Assembly (NCBI RefSeq): GCF_003002915.1
Contig: NZ_PVTG01000013.1
Coordinates: 62,001-126,000 of the forward strand
Reading direction: 5' to 3'
Source of the DNA: Geodermatophilus tzadiensis
GTDB taxonomy: Bacteria; Actinomycetota; Actinomycetes; Mycobacteriales; Geodermatophilaceae
Length of the DNA: 64,000 nucleotides
The notes under the pieces: generated by a model
What the model saw: only the letters and a program-made list of their open reading frames with translations
Told to the model about the DNA's origin: nothing
Database searches by the model: none
Part shown: piece by piece, positions 10,040 to 20,277 of the stretch
Numbering within the stretch: the stretch's first letter is position 1
Layout of the letters: each line of letters begins with the position of its first letter
Translations under genes and position numbers: made by a program

Positions 10040-10777
10040 TCAGCGGCCGACGAGCGTCGTCTCGAACTCGTAGCGGGAGGCGCGGTAGACGTGCCGGCCG
10101 TGCTCCACGGCGGCGCCCTTGTCGTCGAACGCGGTGCGCTCCATGGTCAGCAGCGCCGACCGCGGCGGCTCGTCGAGCAGCCGCGCCTCGTCGGCCCGGG
10201 CCAGTCGGGCGCCGATGCGCTGGTGCGCCACCCGCAGGTGGACACCCTGCCCGCGCAGGTACTGGTAGAGCCCGCGCTCGGCGAGCTCGGCCGGCGTCGG
10301 CTCGAACCGCCCGGGCAGGTAGTTGGTCAGGATCGCCAGCGGCTCGCCGCGGGTCCGGCGCAGCCGCCGCAGGGCGACGACCTCCGCCCCCGCGGTCAGG
10401 TCGAGCTCCTGGGCGACGTCGGCCGGCGCCGGCACCCGCTCCAGGGAGAGCACCTCGGTGGTGGGCGCCTCGCCGCCGCGCGCGAGGTCGTCGTAGAGGC
10501 TGGTCAGCTCGACCGAGCGGCGGACGTGCGGCGCGATGACCTGGGTGCCCACCCCGCGCTTGCGCACGAGCAGCCCCTTGTCCACGAGCTCCTGCACGGC
10601 ACGGCGGACGGTGGGCCGCGACAGCCCGTAGTGCTGGGCGAGGAGGAGCTCGTTCTCCAGCTTCGACCCCGCGGGCAGGCTGCCGTCGGTGATCGCCCGC
10701 TCGAGGGCCTGCGACAGCTGGAAGTACAGCGGCGTGGGGCTGGAGCGGTCGATGTCGAAGGTCGGCGTGACGGCCAC
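10040..10777 (-). CDS. GntR-family regulator with UTRA domain, probable inositol repressor
   Basis: HutC-subfamily regulator of 245 residues. An N-terminal winged helix (about 8-75; PLYFQLSQALERAITDG, LARSKLENEL-like turn, then GLSRPTVRRAVQELVDKGLL recognition helix) is followed by a UTRA ligand-binding domain (about 95-240; RRLRRTRGEPLAILTNYLP, LTMERTAFD). The GTG at 10777 has GAGGAGG 7 nt upstream. It is divergent from iolC with a 212-bp gap holding a palindrome and a TGTCCTGACA site, so control of the iol operon is the natural job. The effector may be an inositol intermediate such as DKGP, by analogy only. Confidence 0.88.
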   Translation of the reverse strand: MAVTPTFDIDRSSPTPLYFQLSQALERAITDGSLPAGSKLENELLLAQHYGLSRPTVRRAVQELVDKGLLVRKRGVGTQVIAPHVRRSVELTSLYDDLARGGEAPTTEVLSLERVPAPADVAQELDLTAGAEVVALRRLRRTRGEPLAILTNYLPGRFEPTPAELAERGLYQYLRGQGVHLRVAHQRIGARLARADEARLLDEPPRSALLTMERTAFDDKGAAVEHGRHVYRASRYEFETTLVGR

Positions 10778-10863
10778 CTGGTCCTCCTCGTGCGCACGCC
10801 GGCGGACGGCTCCGGCAGGGCGCCCCCGGATGATCGCACCCGGCGCGGTGCGCCCACCTCCCC

Positions 10864-10883
10864 ACGTCGGGGCATCCCGACGT
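10864..10883. promoter_or_regulatory. Inverted repeat in the gntR-iolC intergenic region
   Basis: ACGTCGGG and CCCGACGT are perfect 8-bp arms around GCAT. It is either a second operator or a hairpin in the gntR leader. Confidence 0.4.
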
Positions 10884-10903
10884 CTGCACGTCCTGCTGTG
10901 CTT

Positions 10904-10919
10904 ATGTCCTGACAAAGTC
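10904..10919 (+). promoter_or_regulatory. Putative GntR/iol operator at the iolC promoter
   Basis: ATGTCCTGACAAAGTC abuts a -35-like TTGACG at 10920-10925, with CACAGT 18 nt further on as a possible -10. A repressor bound here would block the -35. It is the partner of the site at 9895-9910. Confidence 0.6.
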
Positions 10920-10989
10920 TTGACGCGTGCCTGTGCGGTGGAGCACAGTCCCAGTCACCGCAGGACGACGCACGAGGACGGAGCACACC

Positions 10990-11982
10990 GTGCAGAACGC
11001 ACCCGACGTGGTGGTCATGGGCCGCAGCGGCGTCGACGTCTACCCGCTGCAGGTGGGCGTCGGCCTCGAGGACGTCGAGACCTTCGGCAAGTACCTGGGC
11101 GGCAGCGCCGCGAACGTCGCGGTGGCCGCCGCACGGCTCGGCGAGACCGTCGCGCTGGTCACCGGGGTCGGCGACGACCCCTTCGGCCGGTTCGTGCGGC
11201 GGGCGCTGCGCGACCTGTCGGTCGACGACCGGTTCGTCGTCGTCGACCCCGAGCACCCGACGCCGGTGACCTTCTGCGAGGTCTTCCCGCCCGACGACTT
11301 CCCGCTGTGGTTCTACCGCCGGCCCACCGCGCCCGACCTGCAGGTGCGCCCCGCCGACCTCGACCTCGACGCCGTCCGCGACGCCCGGCTGTTCTGGGCC
11401 ACGGTCACCGGCCTGTCCGAGGAACCCTCCCGCTCGGCCCACCACGCCGCCTGGGAGGCCCGCGGACGGCGGCGCCACACCGTGCTCGACCTCGACTACC
11501 GGCCGGTCTTCTGGTCCTCCCCCGAGGAGGCGTCCGCGCAGGTCCGGGCGGCGCTGCCGCACGTGACCGTGGCCGTCGGCAACCGCGAGGAGTGCGAGGT
11601 CGCCACCGGCGAGACCGATCCCGACCGTGCCGCCGACGCGCTGCTCGACGCCGGCCTCGAGCTCGCCGTGGTCAAGCAGGGCCCCCGCGGCGTCCTCGGC
11701 AGGACCCGCACCGAGCGGGTGGTCGTGCCGCCCACGCCGGTCGAGGTGGTCAACGGCCTCGGTGCCGGTGACGCCTTCGGCGGCTCGCTGGTGCACGGCC
11801 TGCTCGCCGGCCTGCCGCTGGAGCAGGTGCTGCGCAACGCCAACGCGGCCGGGGCGATCGTCGCCTCGCGCCTGGAGTGCTCGACCGCGATGCCGACCGC
11901 CGCCGAGGTCGCCGCGCACGTCGCCGCGCACGCCCCCTCCCCCACCCCCACCCGTGGCCGCATGGAGAGCACCCGTGTCTGA
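10990..11982 (+). CDS. iolC: 5-dehydro-2-deoxygluconokinase IolC
   Basis: PfkB-family kinase phosphorylating 2-deoxy-5-keto-D-gluconate to DKGP in myo-inositol breakdown. The 330-residue product has the N-terminal GGSAANVAVAAARLG signature (about 37-51), GVGDDPFGRFV, and the C-terminal PfkB signature NGLGAGDAFGGSLVHGLL with catalytic Asp in GAGD (about 255-260). The GTG start at 10990 follows GAGGACGGAGCACACC; the upstream frame lacks coding character. First gene of the iol operon. Its end overlaps the next start by 8 nt, which indicates translational coupling. Confidence 0.94.
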   Translation: MQNAPDVVVMGRSGVDVYPLQVGVGLEDVETFGKYLGGSAANVAVAAARLGETVALVTGVGDDPFGRFVRRALRDLSVDDRFVVVDPEHPTPVTFCEVFPPDDFPLWFYRRPTAPDLQVRPADLDLDAVRDARLFWATVTGLSEEPSRSAHHAAWEARGRRRHTVLDLDYRPVFWSSPEEASAQVRAALPHVTVAVGNREECEVATGETDPDRAADALLDAGLELAVVKQGPRGVLGRTRTERVVVPPTPVEVVNGLGAGDAFGGSLVHGLLAGLPLEQVLRNANAAGAIVASRLECSTAMPTAAEVAAHVAAHAPSPTPTRGRMESTRV

Positions 11983-12898
11983 CACCGCCCTGGACCTGCC
12001 CGACGTCGTCACCGGCGCACCCCTCTGCGCCACCTACGCCGAGGTCACCGAGCTGCGCAGCCGCCACCCCGAGGCCATCGGGCAGGCGCTGGCCACCCGC
12101 CGCCGGCGCCCGGCGTTCCTCCCCGACGACGGCCGGCTGATGCTGGTCGCCGCCGACCACCCCGCCCGCGGCGCGCTGGCCGCGCAGGGCCGCGCGACGG
12201 CGATGAACAGCCGCACCGACATGCTCGACCGGCTGCGCACCGCGCTGGCCCGGCCCGGCGTCGACGGCCTGCTGGCCACCGCCGACATCGCCGAGGACCT
12301 CCTGCTCCTGGGGGCGCTGGAGGACAAGGTCGTCGTCGCCTCGATGAACCGCGGCGGCCTGGCCGGCTCCACCTTCGAGATGGACGACCGGATGACCGCC
12401 TACGACGTGCGCGGCGTGGTCGAGGCCCGCTTCGACGCGGCCAAGATGCTCAACCGCTTCGACCTCGACGACCCCGGCACCGTGGTGTCGATGGAGTCGG
12501 CCGGCCGCGCGGTCACCGAGCTAGCCCGCGCCGGGGTCGTCGCCATGCTCGAGCCGTTCCTGTCCCGCCGGGTCGACGGCCGGGTGGTCAACGACCTCTC
12601 CCCCGACGCGGTCATCAGGAGCGTGCACATCGCCCAGGGCCTGGGCGCCACGTCGGCCTACACCTGGCTCAAGCTGCCGGTCGTCGACGAGATGGCGCGG
12701 GTCATGGACGCGACCACGCTGCCCACGCTGCTGCTCGGCGGCGACCCCTCCCGGCGCCCGGAGGAGACCTACGCGCAGTGGCGCGACGCGCTGGCGCTGC
12801 CCTCGGTGCGCGGCCTGGTGGTCGGGCGCACGCTGCTCTACCCGCCCGACGACGACGTCGAGGCCGCGGTGGACACCGCCGTCTCCCTTGTCCACTGA
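11975..12898 (+). CDS. Cgl0158-family (beta/alpha)8-barrel aldolase, probable DKGP aldolase
   Basis: Deoxyribose-phosphate-aldolase-like barrel protein of 307 residues found in actinobacterial iol operons (Cgl0158 family). It most likely takes the IolJ role, splitting DKGP into DHAP and malonate semialdehyde, since no separate IolJ is seen. Visible barrel motifs include LMLVAADHPARGAL (about 50-63), DGLLATADIAEDLLLLG, KVVVASMNRGGLAGS, a candidate Schiff-base lysine in AYTWLKLPVVDEM and LLLGGDP near the phosphate-binding end. GTG at 11975 overlaps iolC. The function is inferred from operon position. Confidence 0.82.
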   Translation: MSDTALDLPDVVTGAPLCATYAEVTELRSRHPEAIGQALATRRRRPAFLPDDGRLMLVAADHPARGALAAQGRATAMNSRTDMLDRLRTALARPGVDGLLATADIAEDLLLLGALEDKVVVASMNRGGLAGSTFEMDDRMTAYDVRGVVEARFDAAKMLNRFDLDDPGTVVSMESAGRAVTELARAGVVAMLEPFLSRRVDGRVVNDLSPDAVIRSVHIAQGLGATSAYTWLKLPVVDEMARVMDATTLPTLLLGGDPSRRPEETYAQWRDALALPSVRGLVVGRTLLYPPDDDVEAAVDTAVSLVH

Positions 12899-12908
12899 GG
12901 AGGACCCC

Positions 12909-13844
12909 GTGACCGCCACCGTGCCCGCCACCGCACCCGACACCCGGTCCCTGCACCTGCCCGCCGGCAGCGCCGCCGCCGGGGCCTACGCCCTCGAGGT
13001 CACCCCCGAGTCCGCCGGCTGGGGCCACTCCGGCCTGCGCGTCCTCGAGCTGGCCCCAGGCGGCACGCACACCCTGTCCACCGGCGAGGACGAGGTCGTC
13101 GTCGTCCCGCTGTCGGGCGGGCTGGCCGTCTCCTGCGACGGACACGACCTCACCCTGGCCGGGCGGCCGGACGTCTTCGCCGGGCCGACCGACTTCGCCT
13201 ACCTCCCGCGCGAGGCCACCGCGCAGCTCACCAGCGAGCGCGGCGGCCGGTTCGCCCTCTGCAGCGCCCGCGCGAGCCGGCGGCTGCCGGTCCGCCACGG
13301 GCCCGCGGCCGGCGTACCGGTCGAGCTGCGCGGGGCCGGCGCCTGCAGCCGGCAGGTCAACAACTTCGCCACCGCCGGCGTCTTCGAGGCCGACGCGGTC
13401 ATCGCCTGCGAGGTGATCACCCCGGGCGGCAACTGGTCGAGCTACCCGCCGCACAAGCACGACGAGACCAGCGACGCCGAGACCGAGCTCGAGGAGATCT
13501 ACTACTTCGAGGTCGCCCCCGGCCCGCAGGGTCAGGCCGGCCTGGCCTACCACCGGGTGTACGGCACCCCCGAGCGACCCATCGACGTGCTCGCCGAGGT
13601 CCGCGACCGCGACGTCGTCCTCGTGCCGCACGGCTGGCACGGCCCCTCGATCGCCGCCCCCGGGCACGACCTCTACTACCTCAACGTCATGGCCGGCCCC
13701 GGCCCCGAGCGGGCCTGGCGCATCGTCGACGACCCCGAGCACGCCTGGGTGCGCGACACCTGGACGCAGCAGGACGTCGACCCGCGGCTGCCCCTGCACT
13801 CCCCTCCCACCAGCCCCGACCAGAACGGAGCGACCCGACCGTGA
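12909..13844 (+). CDS. iolB: 5-deoxy-glucuronate isomerase IolB
   Basis: Cupin isomerase converting 5-deoxy-glucuronate to 2-deoxy-5-keto-gluconate. The 311-residue protein has a bicupin fold with the metal-binding set [11 protein letters not shown] followed by [10 protein letters not shown] and a late His in [11 protein letters not shown], all conserved in IolB. GTG at 12909 follows GAGGAGGACCCC, 10 nt after the aldolase stop. Its stop overlaps the iolD start as GTGA. Confidence 0.94.
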   Translation: MTATVPATAPDTRSLHLPAGSAAAGAYALEVTPESAGWGHSGLRVLELAPGGTHTLSTGEDEVVVVPLSGGLAVSCDGHDLTLAGRPDVFAGPTDFAYLPREATAQLTSERGGRFALCSARASRRLPVRHGPAAGVPVELRGAGACSRQVNNFATAGVFEADAVIACEVITPGGNWSSYPPHKHDETSDAETELEEIYYFEVAPGPQGQAGLAYHRVYGTPERPIDVLAEVRDRDVVLVPHGWHGPSIAAPGHDLYYLNVMAGPGPERAWRIVDDPEHAWVRDTWTQQDVDPRLPLHSPPTSPDQNGATRP

Positions 13845-15778
13845 GCGCGCCGTCCTCCCCCCCGGCCCGGACCGAGACCGTCCGGCTGACCGTCGCCCAG
13901 GCGGTCGTGCGGTTCCTCGCCCAGCAGCACACCGAGCGCGACGGGCAGCGCCAGCGGCTGTTCGCCGGCTGCCTGGGCATCTTCGGCCACGGCAACGTCG
14001 CCGGCCTCGGCCAGGCGCTGCTGCAGGCCGAGCTCGACGAGCCCGGTGCCCTGCCCTACGTGCTGGGCCGCAACGAGCAGGCCGTGGTGCACACCGCCGT
14101 CGCCTACGCCCGGGCGAAGGACCGGCTGCAGACCTGGGCGATCTCGACCAGCGTGGGGCCCGGCTCGACCAACACCCTCACCGGCGCGGCGCTGGCCACC
14201 ATCAACCGGCTGCCGGTGCTGCTGCTGCCCGCCGACACCTTCGCCACCCGCTCGGCCGGGTCGCTGCTGCAGGAGCTGGAGCTGCCCGCCTCCGGCGACG
14301 TGACCGTCAACGACGCCTTCCGGCCCGTGTCGCGGTACTTCGACCGCATCTGGCGGCCCGAGCAGCTGCCCGGCGCGCTGCTGGGCGCCATGCGGGTGCT
14401 CACCGACCCCGCCGAGACCGGCGCGGTCACCCTCTGCTTCCCGCAGGACGTGCAGGCCGAGGCCTTCGACTGGCCGGTGGAGCTGTTCGCCGAGCGCACC
14501 TGGCACGTCGGCCGGCCGCTGCCCGAGCGCGCCGCGCTGCAGCGCGCCGTCGCGGCGATCCGCGCGGCCCGCCGGCCGCTGGTCGTGGCCGGCGGCGGGG
14601 TCGTCTACTCCCACGCCACCGAGGCCCTCGACGCGTTCGCCGCCGCCACCGGCGTCCCGGTCGCCCAGACGCAGGCCGGCAAGGGCGCGCTGCCCTTCGA
14701 CCACCCGCAGTCGGTGGGGGCCATCGGCTCCACCGGGACGACGGCGGCCAACGCCCTGGCCCGCGAGGCCGACGTCGTCATCGGGATCGGCACCCGCTAC
14801 CAGGACTTCACCACCGCCTCCCGCACCGCCTTCAGCGACCCCGGCGTGCGCTTCGTCAACGTCAACGTCGCCTCCCCCGACGTGGTCAAGCACGCCGGGA
14901 TCGCGGTGCAGGCCGACGCCCGCGAGGCGCTCACCGCGCTGACCGACGCGCTGGCCGGCTGGTCGGTCGAGGACGCCTACCGGGCCCGCACGGCCGAGCT
15001 CGCCGCCGCGTGGGAGGCCACCGTCGAGGCCGCCTACCACCCGCCGGTGCCCAGCGCCGGCGAGGGCGGCCGGCTCACCCAGAACGAGGTCATCGGCCTG
15101 GTCAACGAGGTGTCGGCACCCCGCGACGTGGTGGTCTGCGCCGCCGGCTCCATGCCCGGCGACCTGCACAAGATGTGGCGGGTCCGCGACCCCAAGGGCT
15201 ACCACGTCGAGTACGGCTACTCGTGCATGGGCTACGAGATCCCCGGCGGCATCGGCATCCGGATGGCCGCCCCCGACCGCGACGTGTTCGTCATGATCGG
15301 CGACGGCTCCTACCTGATGATGCCGACCGAGCTGGTCACCGCCGTCCAGGAGGGCGTCAAGATCGTCGTCGTCCTGGTGCAGAACCACGGCTTCGCCTCG
15401 ATCGGCGCGCTGTCCGAGCAGCTGGGCTCCCAGCGGTTCGGCACCCGCTACCGCGCCCGCGCCGCCAACGGCCGGCTCGAGGGCGACGTGCTGCCGGTCG
15501 ACCTGGCCGCCAACGCCGCCAGCCTCGGCGTCGACGTCCTCACCGCCCAGGACGGCCCGAGCCTGGAGGCCGCCCTGCGCAAGGCCAAGGCCAGCGACCG
15601 CACCACCGTCGTCCACGTCGAGACCGACCCGCTGGTCGACGCCCCCTCCAGCGAGTCGTGGTGGGACGTGCCGGTCAGCGAGGTCTCCACCCTCGAGTCC
15701 ACGCAGCGCGCCCGCGGGGTCTACGAGCAGTGGAAGGCCCGCCAGCACCCCTACCTGACGCCGTCCGAGCGTTCCTGA
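13841..15778 (+). CDS. iolD: 3D-(3,5/4)-trihydroxycyclohexane-1,2-dione hydrolase IolD
   Basis: ThDP-dependent ring-opening hydrolase giving 5-deoxy-glucuronate. 645 residues with the usual three domains: the N-terminal PYR domain with catalytic Glu in [10 protein letters not shown] (about 74-83), a central domain beginning at [16 protein letters not shown], and a PP domain with [16 protein letters not shown] (about 486-501) and NHGFASIG. The GDG...N spacing is the ThDP/Mg motif. It starts on GTG overlapping iolB by 4 nt. Length and motifs match the family. Confidence 0.95.
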   Translation: MSAPSSPPARTETVRLTVAQAVVRFLAQQHTERDGQRQRLFAGCLGIFGHGNVAGLGQALLQAELDEPGALPYVLGRNEQAVVHTAVAYARAKDRLQTWAISTSVGPGSTNTLTGAALATINRLPVLLLPADTFATRSAGSLLQELELPASGDVTVNDAFRPVSRYFDRIWRPEQLPGALLGAMRVLTDPAETGAVTLCFPQDVQAEAFDWPVELFAERTWHVGRPLPERAALQRAVAAIRAARRPLVVAGGGVVYSHATEALDAFAAATGVPVAQTQAGKGALPFDHPQSVGAIGSTGTTAANALAREADVVIGIGTRYQDFTTASRTAFSDPGVRFVNVNVASPDVVKHAGIAVQADAREALTALTDALAGWSVEDAYRARTAELAAAWEATVEAAYHPPVPSAGEGGRLTQNEVIGLVNEVSAPRDVVVCAAGSMPGDLHKMWRVRDPKGYHVEYGYSCMGYEIPGGIGIRMAAPDRDVFVMIGDGSYLMMPTELVTAVQEGVKIVVVLVQNHGFASIGALSEQLGSQRFGTRYRARAANGRLEGDVLPVDLAANAASLGVDVLTAQDGPSLEAALRKAKASDRTTVVHVETDPLVDAPSSESWWDVPVSEVSTLESTQRARGVYEQWKARQHPYLTPSERS

Positions 15779-15802
15779 GCACCCCTCCGAGGAGAGGAAG
15801 AC

Positions 15803-16759
15803 ATGACCGTGCAGCAGCCCGGAGGCGCCCGCATCCGCGTCGGGTCGGCACCCGACTCGTGGGGCGTCTGGTTCCCCGACGACCCCCAGCAGGTGCCCTG
15901 GCCGCGCTTCCTCGACGAGGTCAGCGCCGCCGGCTACGAGTGGATCGAGCTCGGCCCCTACGGCTACCTGCCTCCCGACCCCGCCCGGCTGGCCGACGAG
16001 CTGGCCGCCCGCGGCCTGCGCGTCTCGGCCGGGACGGTGTTCGAGCACCTGCACCGCCCCGACGCCTGGAACGACGTGTGGCGGCAGGTCGGCGACGTCG
16101 CGACGCTCACCGCCGCGATGGGCGGCACCCACGTGGTGGTCATCCCCGACGTCTGGCGCGACCACAGGACCGGCGAGGCCATCGAGCCCCGCGAGCTCAC
16201 CGCCGAGGCCTGGGCGCGCCTGGCCGCGGGCGTCGACCGGCTCGGCCGCGCGGTGCAGGAGGAGTACGGGCTGTCCATCGCCTTCCACCCGCACGCCGAC
16301 AGCCACGTCGGCCGCCAGCCCGACATCGAGCGCTTCCTCGCCGAGACCGACCCGCGGTACGTCCCCCTCTGCCTGGACACCGGGCACGTCAGCTACTACG
16401 GCGGGGACAACCTCGACCTCATCCGCCGCTTCCCCGAGCGGATCGGCTACCTGCACCTCAAGCAGGTCGACCCGGCCGTGATCGAGCGGGTGCACGCCGA
16501 GGACGTCCCGTTCCCGCAGGCCGTGCAGCTCGGCGCCATGATCGAGCCGCCACACGGCGTGCCGGACCTGCCGCCGCTGCTCGAGGAGGTCGACCGGCTG
16601 GGCCTGGACGTGTTCGCCATCGTCGAGCACGACCTCTACCCCTGCCCGCCCGACGTGCCGCTGCCCATCGCACAGCGCACCCACCGGCTCATCGGCTCCT
16701 GCGGGCTGCCCTCGCTGCAGATCGGCCGGCCCCGCACCCCCGTGGCGGAGCAGGCGTGA
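15803..16759 (+). CDS. iolE: Inosose dehydratase IolE
   Basis: TIM-barrel dehydratase turning 2-keto-myo-inositol into the cyclic dione substrate of IolD. The 318-residue protein begins [19 protein letters not shown], the IolE hallmark. It has metal-ligand positions in [32 protein letters not shown] and [10 protein letters not shown], and a final Glu in [13 protein letters not shown] at 15803 follows GAGGAGAGGAAGAC. Ends in GTGA overlap with the dehydrogenase gene. Confidence 0.95.
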   Translation: MTVQQPGGARIRVGSAPDSWGVWFPDDPQQVPWPRFLDEVSAAGYEWIELGPYGYLPPDPARLADELAARGLRVSAGTVFEHLHRPDAWNDVWRQVGDVATLTAAMGGTHVVVIPDVWRDHRTGEAIEPRELTAEAWARLAAGVDRLGRAVQEEYGLSIAFHPHADSHVGRQPDIERFLAETDPRYVPLCLDTGHVSYYGGDNLDLIRRFPERIGYLHLKQVDPAVIERVHAEDVPFPQAVQLGAMIEPPHGVPDLPPLLEEVDRLGLDVFAIVEHDLYPCPPDVPLPIAQRTHRLIGSCGLPSLQIGRPRTPVAEQA

Positions 16760-17823
16760 CCGCCGCCGAGGTCCTGCCCGCCGCGGCGCCGGCCGGGGCG
16801 GAGGCCGCGGACCTGCGCGTCGCCGTCCTCGGCGTCGGCCTGATGGGCGCCGACCACGTCGCCCGGCTGTCCCGCCGGGTGTCCGGGGCCCGCGTGACCG
16901 TGGTCAGCGACGCGGCCACCGACCGCGCCGACCAGGTCGCCGCCGAGGTGCCCGGCTGCCGCGTGGTCCCCGACCCGCTGGCCGCGATCGCCGACCCCGA
17001 GGTCGACGCCGTCGTCGTCGCCAGCCCCGGCCGCTTCCACGAGGAGCAGGTGCTCGCCTGCATCGAGCGCGGCGTCCCGGTGCTGTGCGAGAAACCGCTG
17101 ACCATGGACGCCGGCAGCTCGCTGGCCGTCGTCCGCGCCGAGGACGCGTACACCGCGCGCACCGGGCGCCGGCTGGTGCAGGTCGGGTTCATGCGCCGCT
17201 TCGACCCCGAGTACGCCGCGCTGCGCGAGCTGGTCGCCTCCGGCGGCCTCGGCGAGCCGCTGCTGGTGCACTGCGCGCACCGCAACCCCGCCGTGCCCCC
17301 GGGCGTGACCACCGAGTCGGTCGTCAACGACTCCGTGGTGCACGAGGTCGACGTCGCCCGCTTCCTGCTCGGCGAGGAGATCGCCGCGGTCACCGTGCTG
17401 CGCCCCCGGTCCACCCGGCGCGCCGCCGAGGGCCTGTCCGACCCGCTGGTGGTGCTCCTGGAGACGACCGGCGGCCGGCTGGTCGACGTCGAGTGCTTCG
17501 TCAGCACCGGCCTGGCCTACGAGGTGCGCACCGAGGTCGTCGGCGAGGACGGCAGCGCGCTGATCGGCCTGGACTCCGGCGTCGTCCGGCTGTCCGCCGG
17601 CACCGGCGGCGCCGTGCGCGGCCGGACGGGCGCCCCCGGCTTCCGGGAGCGCTTCGGCCGCGCCTACGACATCGAGGTGCAGCGCTGGGTGGACGCCGCC
17701 CGGTACGGCGGGATCGACGGCCCCGGCGTGTGGGACGGCTACGCCGCCCAGGCGGTCTGCGCCGCCGGCGTGGAGGCGCTGCGCACCGGCCGGCGCACCG
17801 AGGTCCGGATGGAGGAGCGATGA
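16756..17823 (+). CDS. Gfo/Idh/MocA dehydrogenase, probable inositol 2-dehydrogenase
   Basis: NAD(P)-dependent oxidoreductase of 355 residues, probably oxidising myo-inositol to scyllo-inosose (IolG role). A Rossmann domain with [17 protein letters not shown] (about 22-38) is followed by [10 protein letters not shown] (EKP active-site Lys), [13 protein letters not shown] and the [14 protein letters not shown] histidine motif of the C-terminal domain. GTG start overlaps iolE by 4 nt and the stop overlaps the next gene as ATGA, so it is translationally coupled both ways. Other inositol stereoisomers are possible substrates. Confidence 0.9.
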   Translation: MTAAEVLPAAAPAGAEAADLRVAVLGVGLMGADHVARLSRRVSGARVTVVSDAATDRADQVAAEVPGCRVVPDPLAAIADPEVDAVVVASPGRFHEEQVLACIERGVPVLCEKPLTMDAGSSLAVVRAEDAYTARTGRRLVQVGFMRRFDPEYAALRELVASGGLGEPLLVHCAHRNPAVPPGVTTESVVNDSVVHEVDVARFLLGEEIAAVTVLRPRSTRRAAEGLSDPLVVLLETTGGRLVDVECFVSTGLAYEVRTEVVGEDGSALIGLDSGVVRLSAGTGGAVRGRTGAPGFRERFGRAYDIEVQRWVDAARYGGIDGPGVWDGYAAQAVCAAGVEALRTGRRTEVRMEER

Positions 17824-18695
17824 GGATCGCGCTGGACCCGCAGATGCTGCGGACGACGCCCCTGCTGGAGCTGCCCGACGTGGTGGCGTCCATGGGTTAC
17901 GAGTGGATCGAGCTCTCGCCCCGCGAGGACCTCGTCCCCTTCTTCAAGCACCCCCGCATCGACACCGCCACCGTCCGGGCGTTCAAGTCCCGGCTGGCCG
18001 ACGCCGGCGTCGGGATCACCTCGGTGCTGCCGGTCATGCGCTGGTCGGGGCCCGGCGAGGTGGAGCGGCAGGCGGCCGTCCGGTACTGGAAGCGCGCCCT
18101 CGAGATCTGCGTCGAGCTCGGCGTGGACACGATGAACAGCGAGTTCAACGGCCGGCCCGAGGCGCCCGAGCTCGCCGAGGCGATGTTCTGGCGCTCGATG
18201 GAGGAGCTGCTGCCGCTGTTCGAGCGCGAGGGCGTCAAGCTGGCGCTCGAGCCGCACCCCGACGACTTCATCGAGCTCGGGCACCCGGCGATCGACATGG
18301 TCCGCGGCATCGACAGCCCCTGCGTGTCCTTCCTGTACTGCCTGCCGCACACGTTCCACCAGGGCGACGACGCGCCGGGGATCATCGCGCACGCCGGCGA
18401 CCTGCTCACCCACGTGCACGTGGCCGACTCGATGGACCACCGGGCCTCCGACGGGCTGCGGTACATCACCAACCCGCCGGGCAACACCACCCGTGTGCAC
18501 CAGCACATGGAGATCGGCCGGGGCGACGTCGACTTCGACGAGGCCTTCGCCGCCCTGGCCGGCATCGGCTTCGACGGCGTCCTGACCACCTGCGTCTTCG
18601 GCTGGGACGAGCAGGCCCGCGAGGCGGGCACCCGGATGCTGCAGGCCATCCGCGAGCTGGTCACCAAGCACTTCCCCGACACCCCCCTTCCCTGA
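17820..18695 (+). CDS. Xylose-isomerase-like TIM-barrel protein (IolH/IolI-like)
   Basis: Sugar-phosphate isomerase/epimerase family protein of 291 residues. Barrel motifs with likely metal ligands: [46 protein letters not shown] with [13 protein letters not shown], and a late FGWDE. In iol operons such proteins interconvert inosose isomers (IolI) or act as IolH of unclear function; I cannot choose between them. ATG at 17820 overlaps the dehydrogenase stop. Confidence 0.83.
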   Translation: MRIALDPQMLRTTPLLELPDVVASMGYEWIELSPREDLVPFFKHPRIDTATVRAFKSRLADAGVGITSVLPVMRWSGPGEVERQAAVRYWKRALEICVELGVDTMNSEFNGRPEAPELAEAMFWRSMEELLPLFEREGVKLALEPHPDDFIELGHPAIDMVRGIDSPCVSFLYCLPHTFHQGDDAPGIIAHAGDLLTHVHVADSMDHRASDGLRYITNPPGNTTRVHQHMEIGRGDVDFDEAFAALAGIGFDGVLTTCVFGWDEQAREAGTRMLQAIRELVTKHFPDTPLP

Positions 18696-18705
18696 GAGGT
18701 CCCCC

Positions 18706-20199
18706 ATGCCCACCGCCATCCCGCACTGGATCGACGGCGCCCGCCGCGCGGGCACCAGCGGCCGCACCGGCGAGGTCACCGACTCCGCGACCGGCGAGGT
18801 CACCGGCGAGGTCGCCCTCGCCAGCGTCGAGGAGGTCGACGCGGCCGTCGCCGCCGCCACGGCCGCCTACCCCGCCTGGCGGGACACCTCGCTGGCCAAG
18901 CGCACCGCGGTGCTCTTCCGCTTCCGCGAGCTGCTCAACGCCCGCAAGCCCGAGCTCGCCGCGATCATCACCGCCGAGCACGGCAAGGTCCTCGACGACG
19001 CCCTCGGCGAGGTCTCCCGCGGCCAGGAGGTCGTCGAGTACGCCTGCGGCGTCCCCTCGCTGGTCCGCGGCGGGTTCACCGAGAACGCCTCGACCAACGT
19101 CGACGTGCACTCCATCCGCCAGCCGCTGGGCCCCGTCGCGGTGATCAGCCCGTTCAACTTCCCGGCGATGGTCCCCATGTGGTTCTTCCCCGTCGCGATC
19201 GCCACCGGCAACACCGTCGTCCTCAAGCCCAGCGAGCAGGACCCCTCGGCGGCGCTCTGGATGGCCGAGCTGTGGCAGGAGGCCGGGCTGCCCGACGGCG
19301 TGTTCAACGTCGCCCAGGGCGACAAGGTCGCCGTCGACCGCCTGCTCGAGCACCCCGACGTCAAGGCGGTGTCCTTCGTCGGCTCCACCGACGTCGCCCG
19401 CTACGTCTACGAGACCGGCACCCGGCACGGCAAGCGCGTGCAGGCCCTCGGCGGCGCGAAGAACCACATGGTCGTCCTGCCCGACGCCGACCTCGACCTG
19501 GCCGCCGACCAGGCGGTCAACTCCGGCTTCGGCTCGGCCGGCGAGCGGTGCATGGCGATCAGCGCGGTGCTCGCCGTCGGCGGCATCGGCGACGACCTCG
19601 TCGCCCGGATCGCCGAGCGGACGAGGACCCTGCGCACCGGTGACGGCCGCAAGGGCTGCGACATGGGCCCGCTGATCAGCCGGCGGCACCGCGACCGCGT
19701 CGCCTCCTACGTCGAGGCCGGCGAGCAGCAGGGCGCGAAGGTCGTCGTCGACGGCCGGCAGGTGCAGCCCGACGGCGGGGAGGACGGCTTCTGGCTCGGC
19801 CCCACGCTGGTCGACCACGTCGAGCCGCACATGAGCGTCTACACCGACGAGATCTTCGGCCCGGTGCTGTCGGTGCTGCGGGTGGACACCTACGAGCACG
19901 CCGTCGAGCTGATCAACCGCAACGAGTACGGCAACGGCACCGCGATCTTCACCAACGACGGCGGCGCCGCCCGGCGCTTCCAGCACGAGGTGGAGGTCGG
20001 GATGATCGGCATCAACGTGCCCATCCCGGTCCCGATGGCCTACTACTCCTTCGGCGGCTGGAAGAACAGCCTCTTCGGCGACTCCCACGCCCACGGCGCC
20101 GAGGGCGTGCACTTCTACACCCGGGGCAAGGTCGTCACCTCCCGCTGGCTCGACCCCAGCCACGGCGGCCTCAACCTGGGCTTCCCGCAGAACGTGTGA
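18706..20199 (+). CDS. mmsA: Methylmalonate/malonate-semialdehyde dehydrogenase (acylating) IolA/MmsA
   Basis: CoA-dependent aldehyde dehydrogenase ending inositol catabolism: malonate semialdehyde to acetyl-CoA plus CO2. The same enzyme can serve valine catabolism. The 497-residue protein shows the family's ISPFNFPAMVPMWFFPVAI segment, LKPSEQDP, FVGSTDVARYVY and the nucleophile Cys282 in GSAGERCMAIS. The C-terminal PIPVPMAYYSFGGWKNSLFG is typical of MMSDH. ATG follows GAGAGGTCCCCC, 10 nt after the previous gene. A strong hairpin follows its stop. Confidence 0.95.
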   Translation: MPTAIPHWIDGARRAGTSGRTGEVTDSATGEVTGEVALASVEEVDAAVAAATAAYPAWRDTSLAKRTAVLFRFRELLNARKPELAAIITAEHGKVLDDALGEVSRGQEVVEYACGVPSLVRGGFTENASTNVDVHSIRQPLGPVAVISPFNFPAMVPMWFFPVAIATGNTVVLKPSEQDPSAALWMAELWQEAGLPDGVFNVAQGDKVAVDRLLEHPDVKAVSFVGSTDVARYVYETGTRHGKRVQALGGAKNHMVVLPDADLDLAADQAVNSGFGSAGERCMAISAVLAVGGIGDDLVARIAERTRTLRTGDGRKGCDMGPLISRRHRDRVASYVEAGEQQGAKVVVDGRQVQPDGGEDGFWLGPTLVDHVEPHMSVYTDEIFGPVLSVLRVDTYEHAVELINRNEYGNGTAIFTNDGGAARRFQHEVEVGMIGINVPIPVPMAYYSFGGWKNSLFGDSHAHGAEGVHFYTRGKVVTSRWLDPSHGGLNLGFPQNV

Positions 20200-20203
20200 T
20201 GCC

Positions 20204-20244
20204 CGGCCGGCGCCGGCGGGACCCGTCCCCGCCGGCGCCGGCCG
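20204..20244 (+). terminator. 17-bp perfect hairpin between mmsA and the SDR gene
   Basis: Arms 20204-20220 and 20228-20244 pair perfectly around a 7-nt loop, starting 4 nt after the mmsA stop. It may end most iol transcripts or limit read-through to the downstream SDR. Confidence 0.7.
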
Positions 20245-20277
20245 CTCCCTCCCCCACCCCGCACGAGGAACGAGGAC

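Noticed and set aside
13676-16684. A 1002-codon minus-strand open frame across iolB-iolE
   Set aside because: It is a shadow of the iol genes, whose own frames carry complete family motifs.
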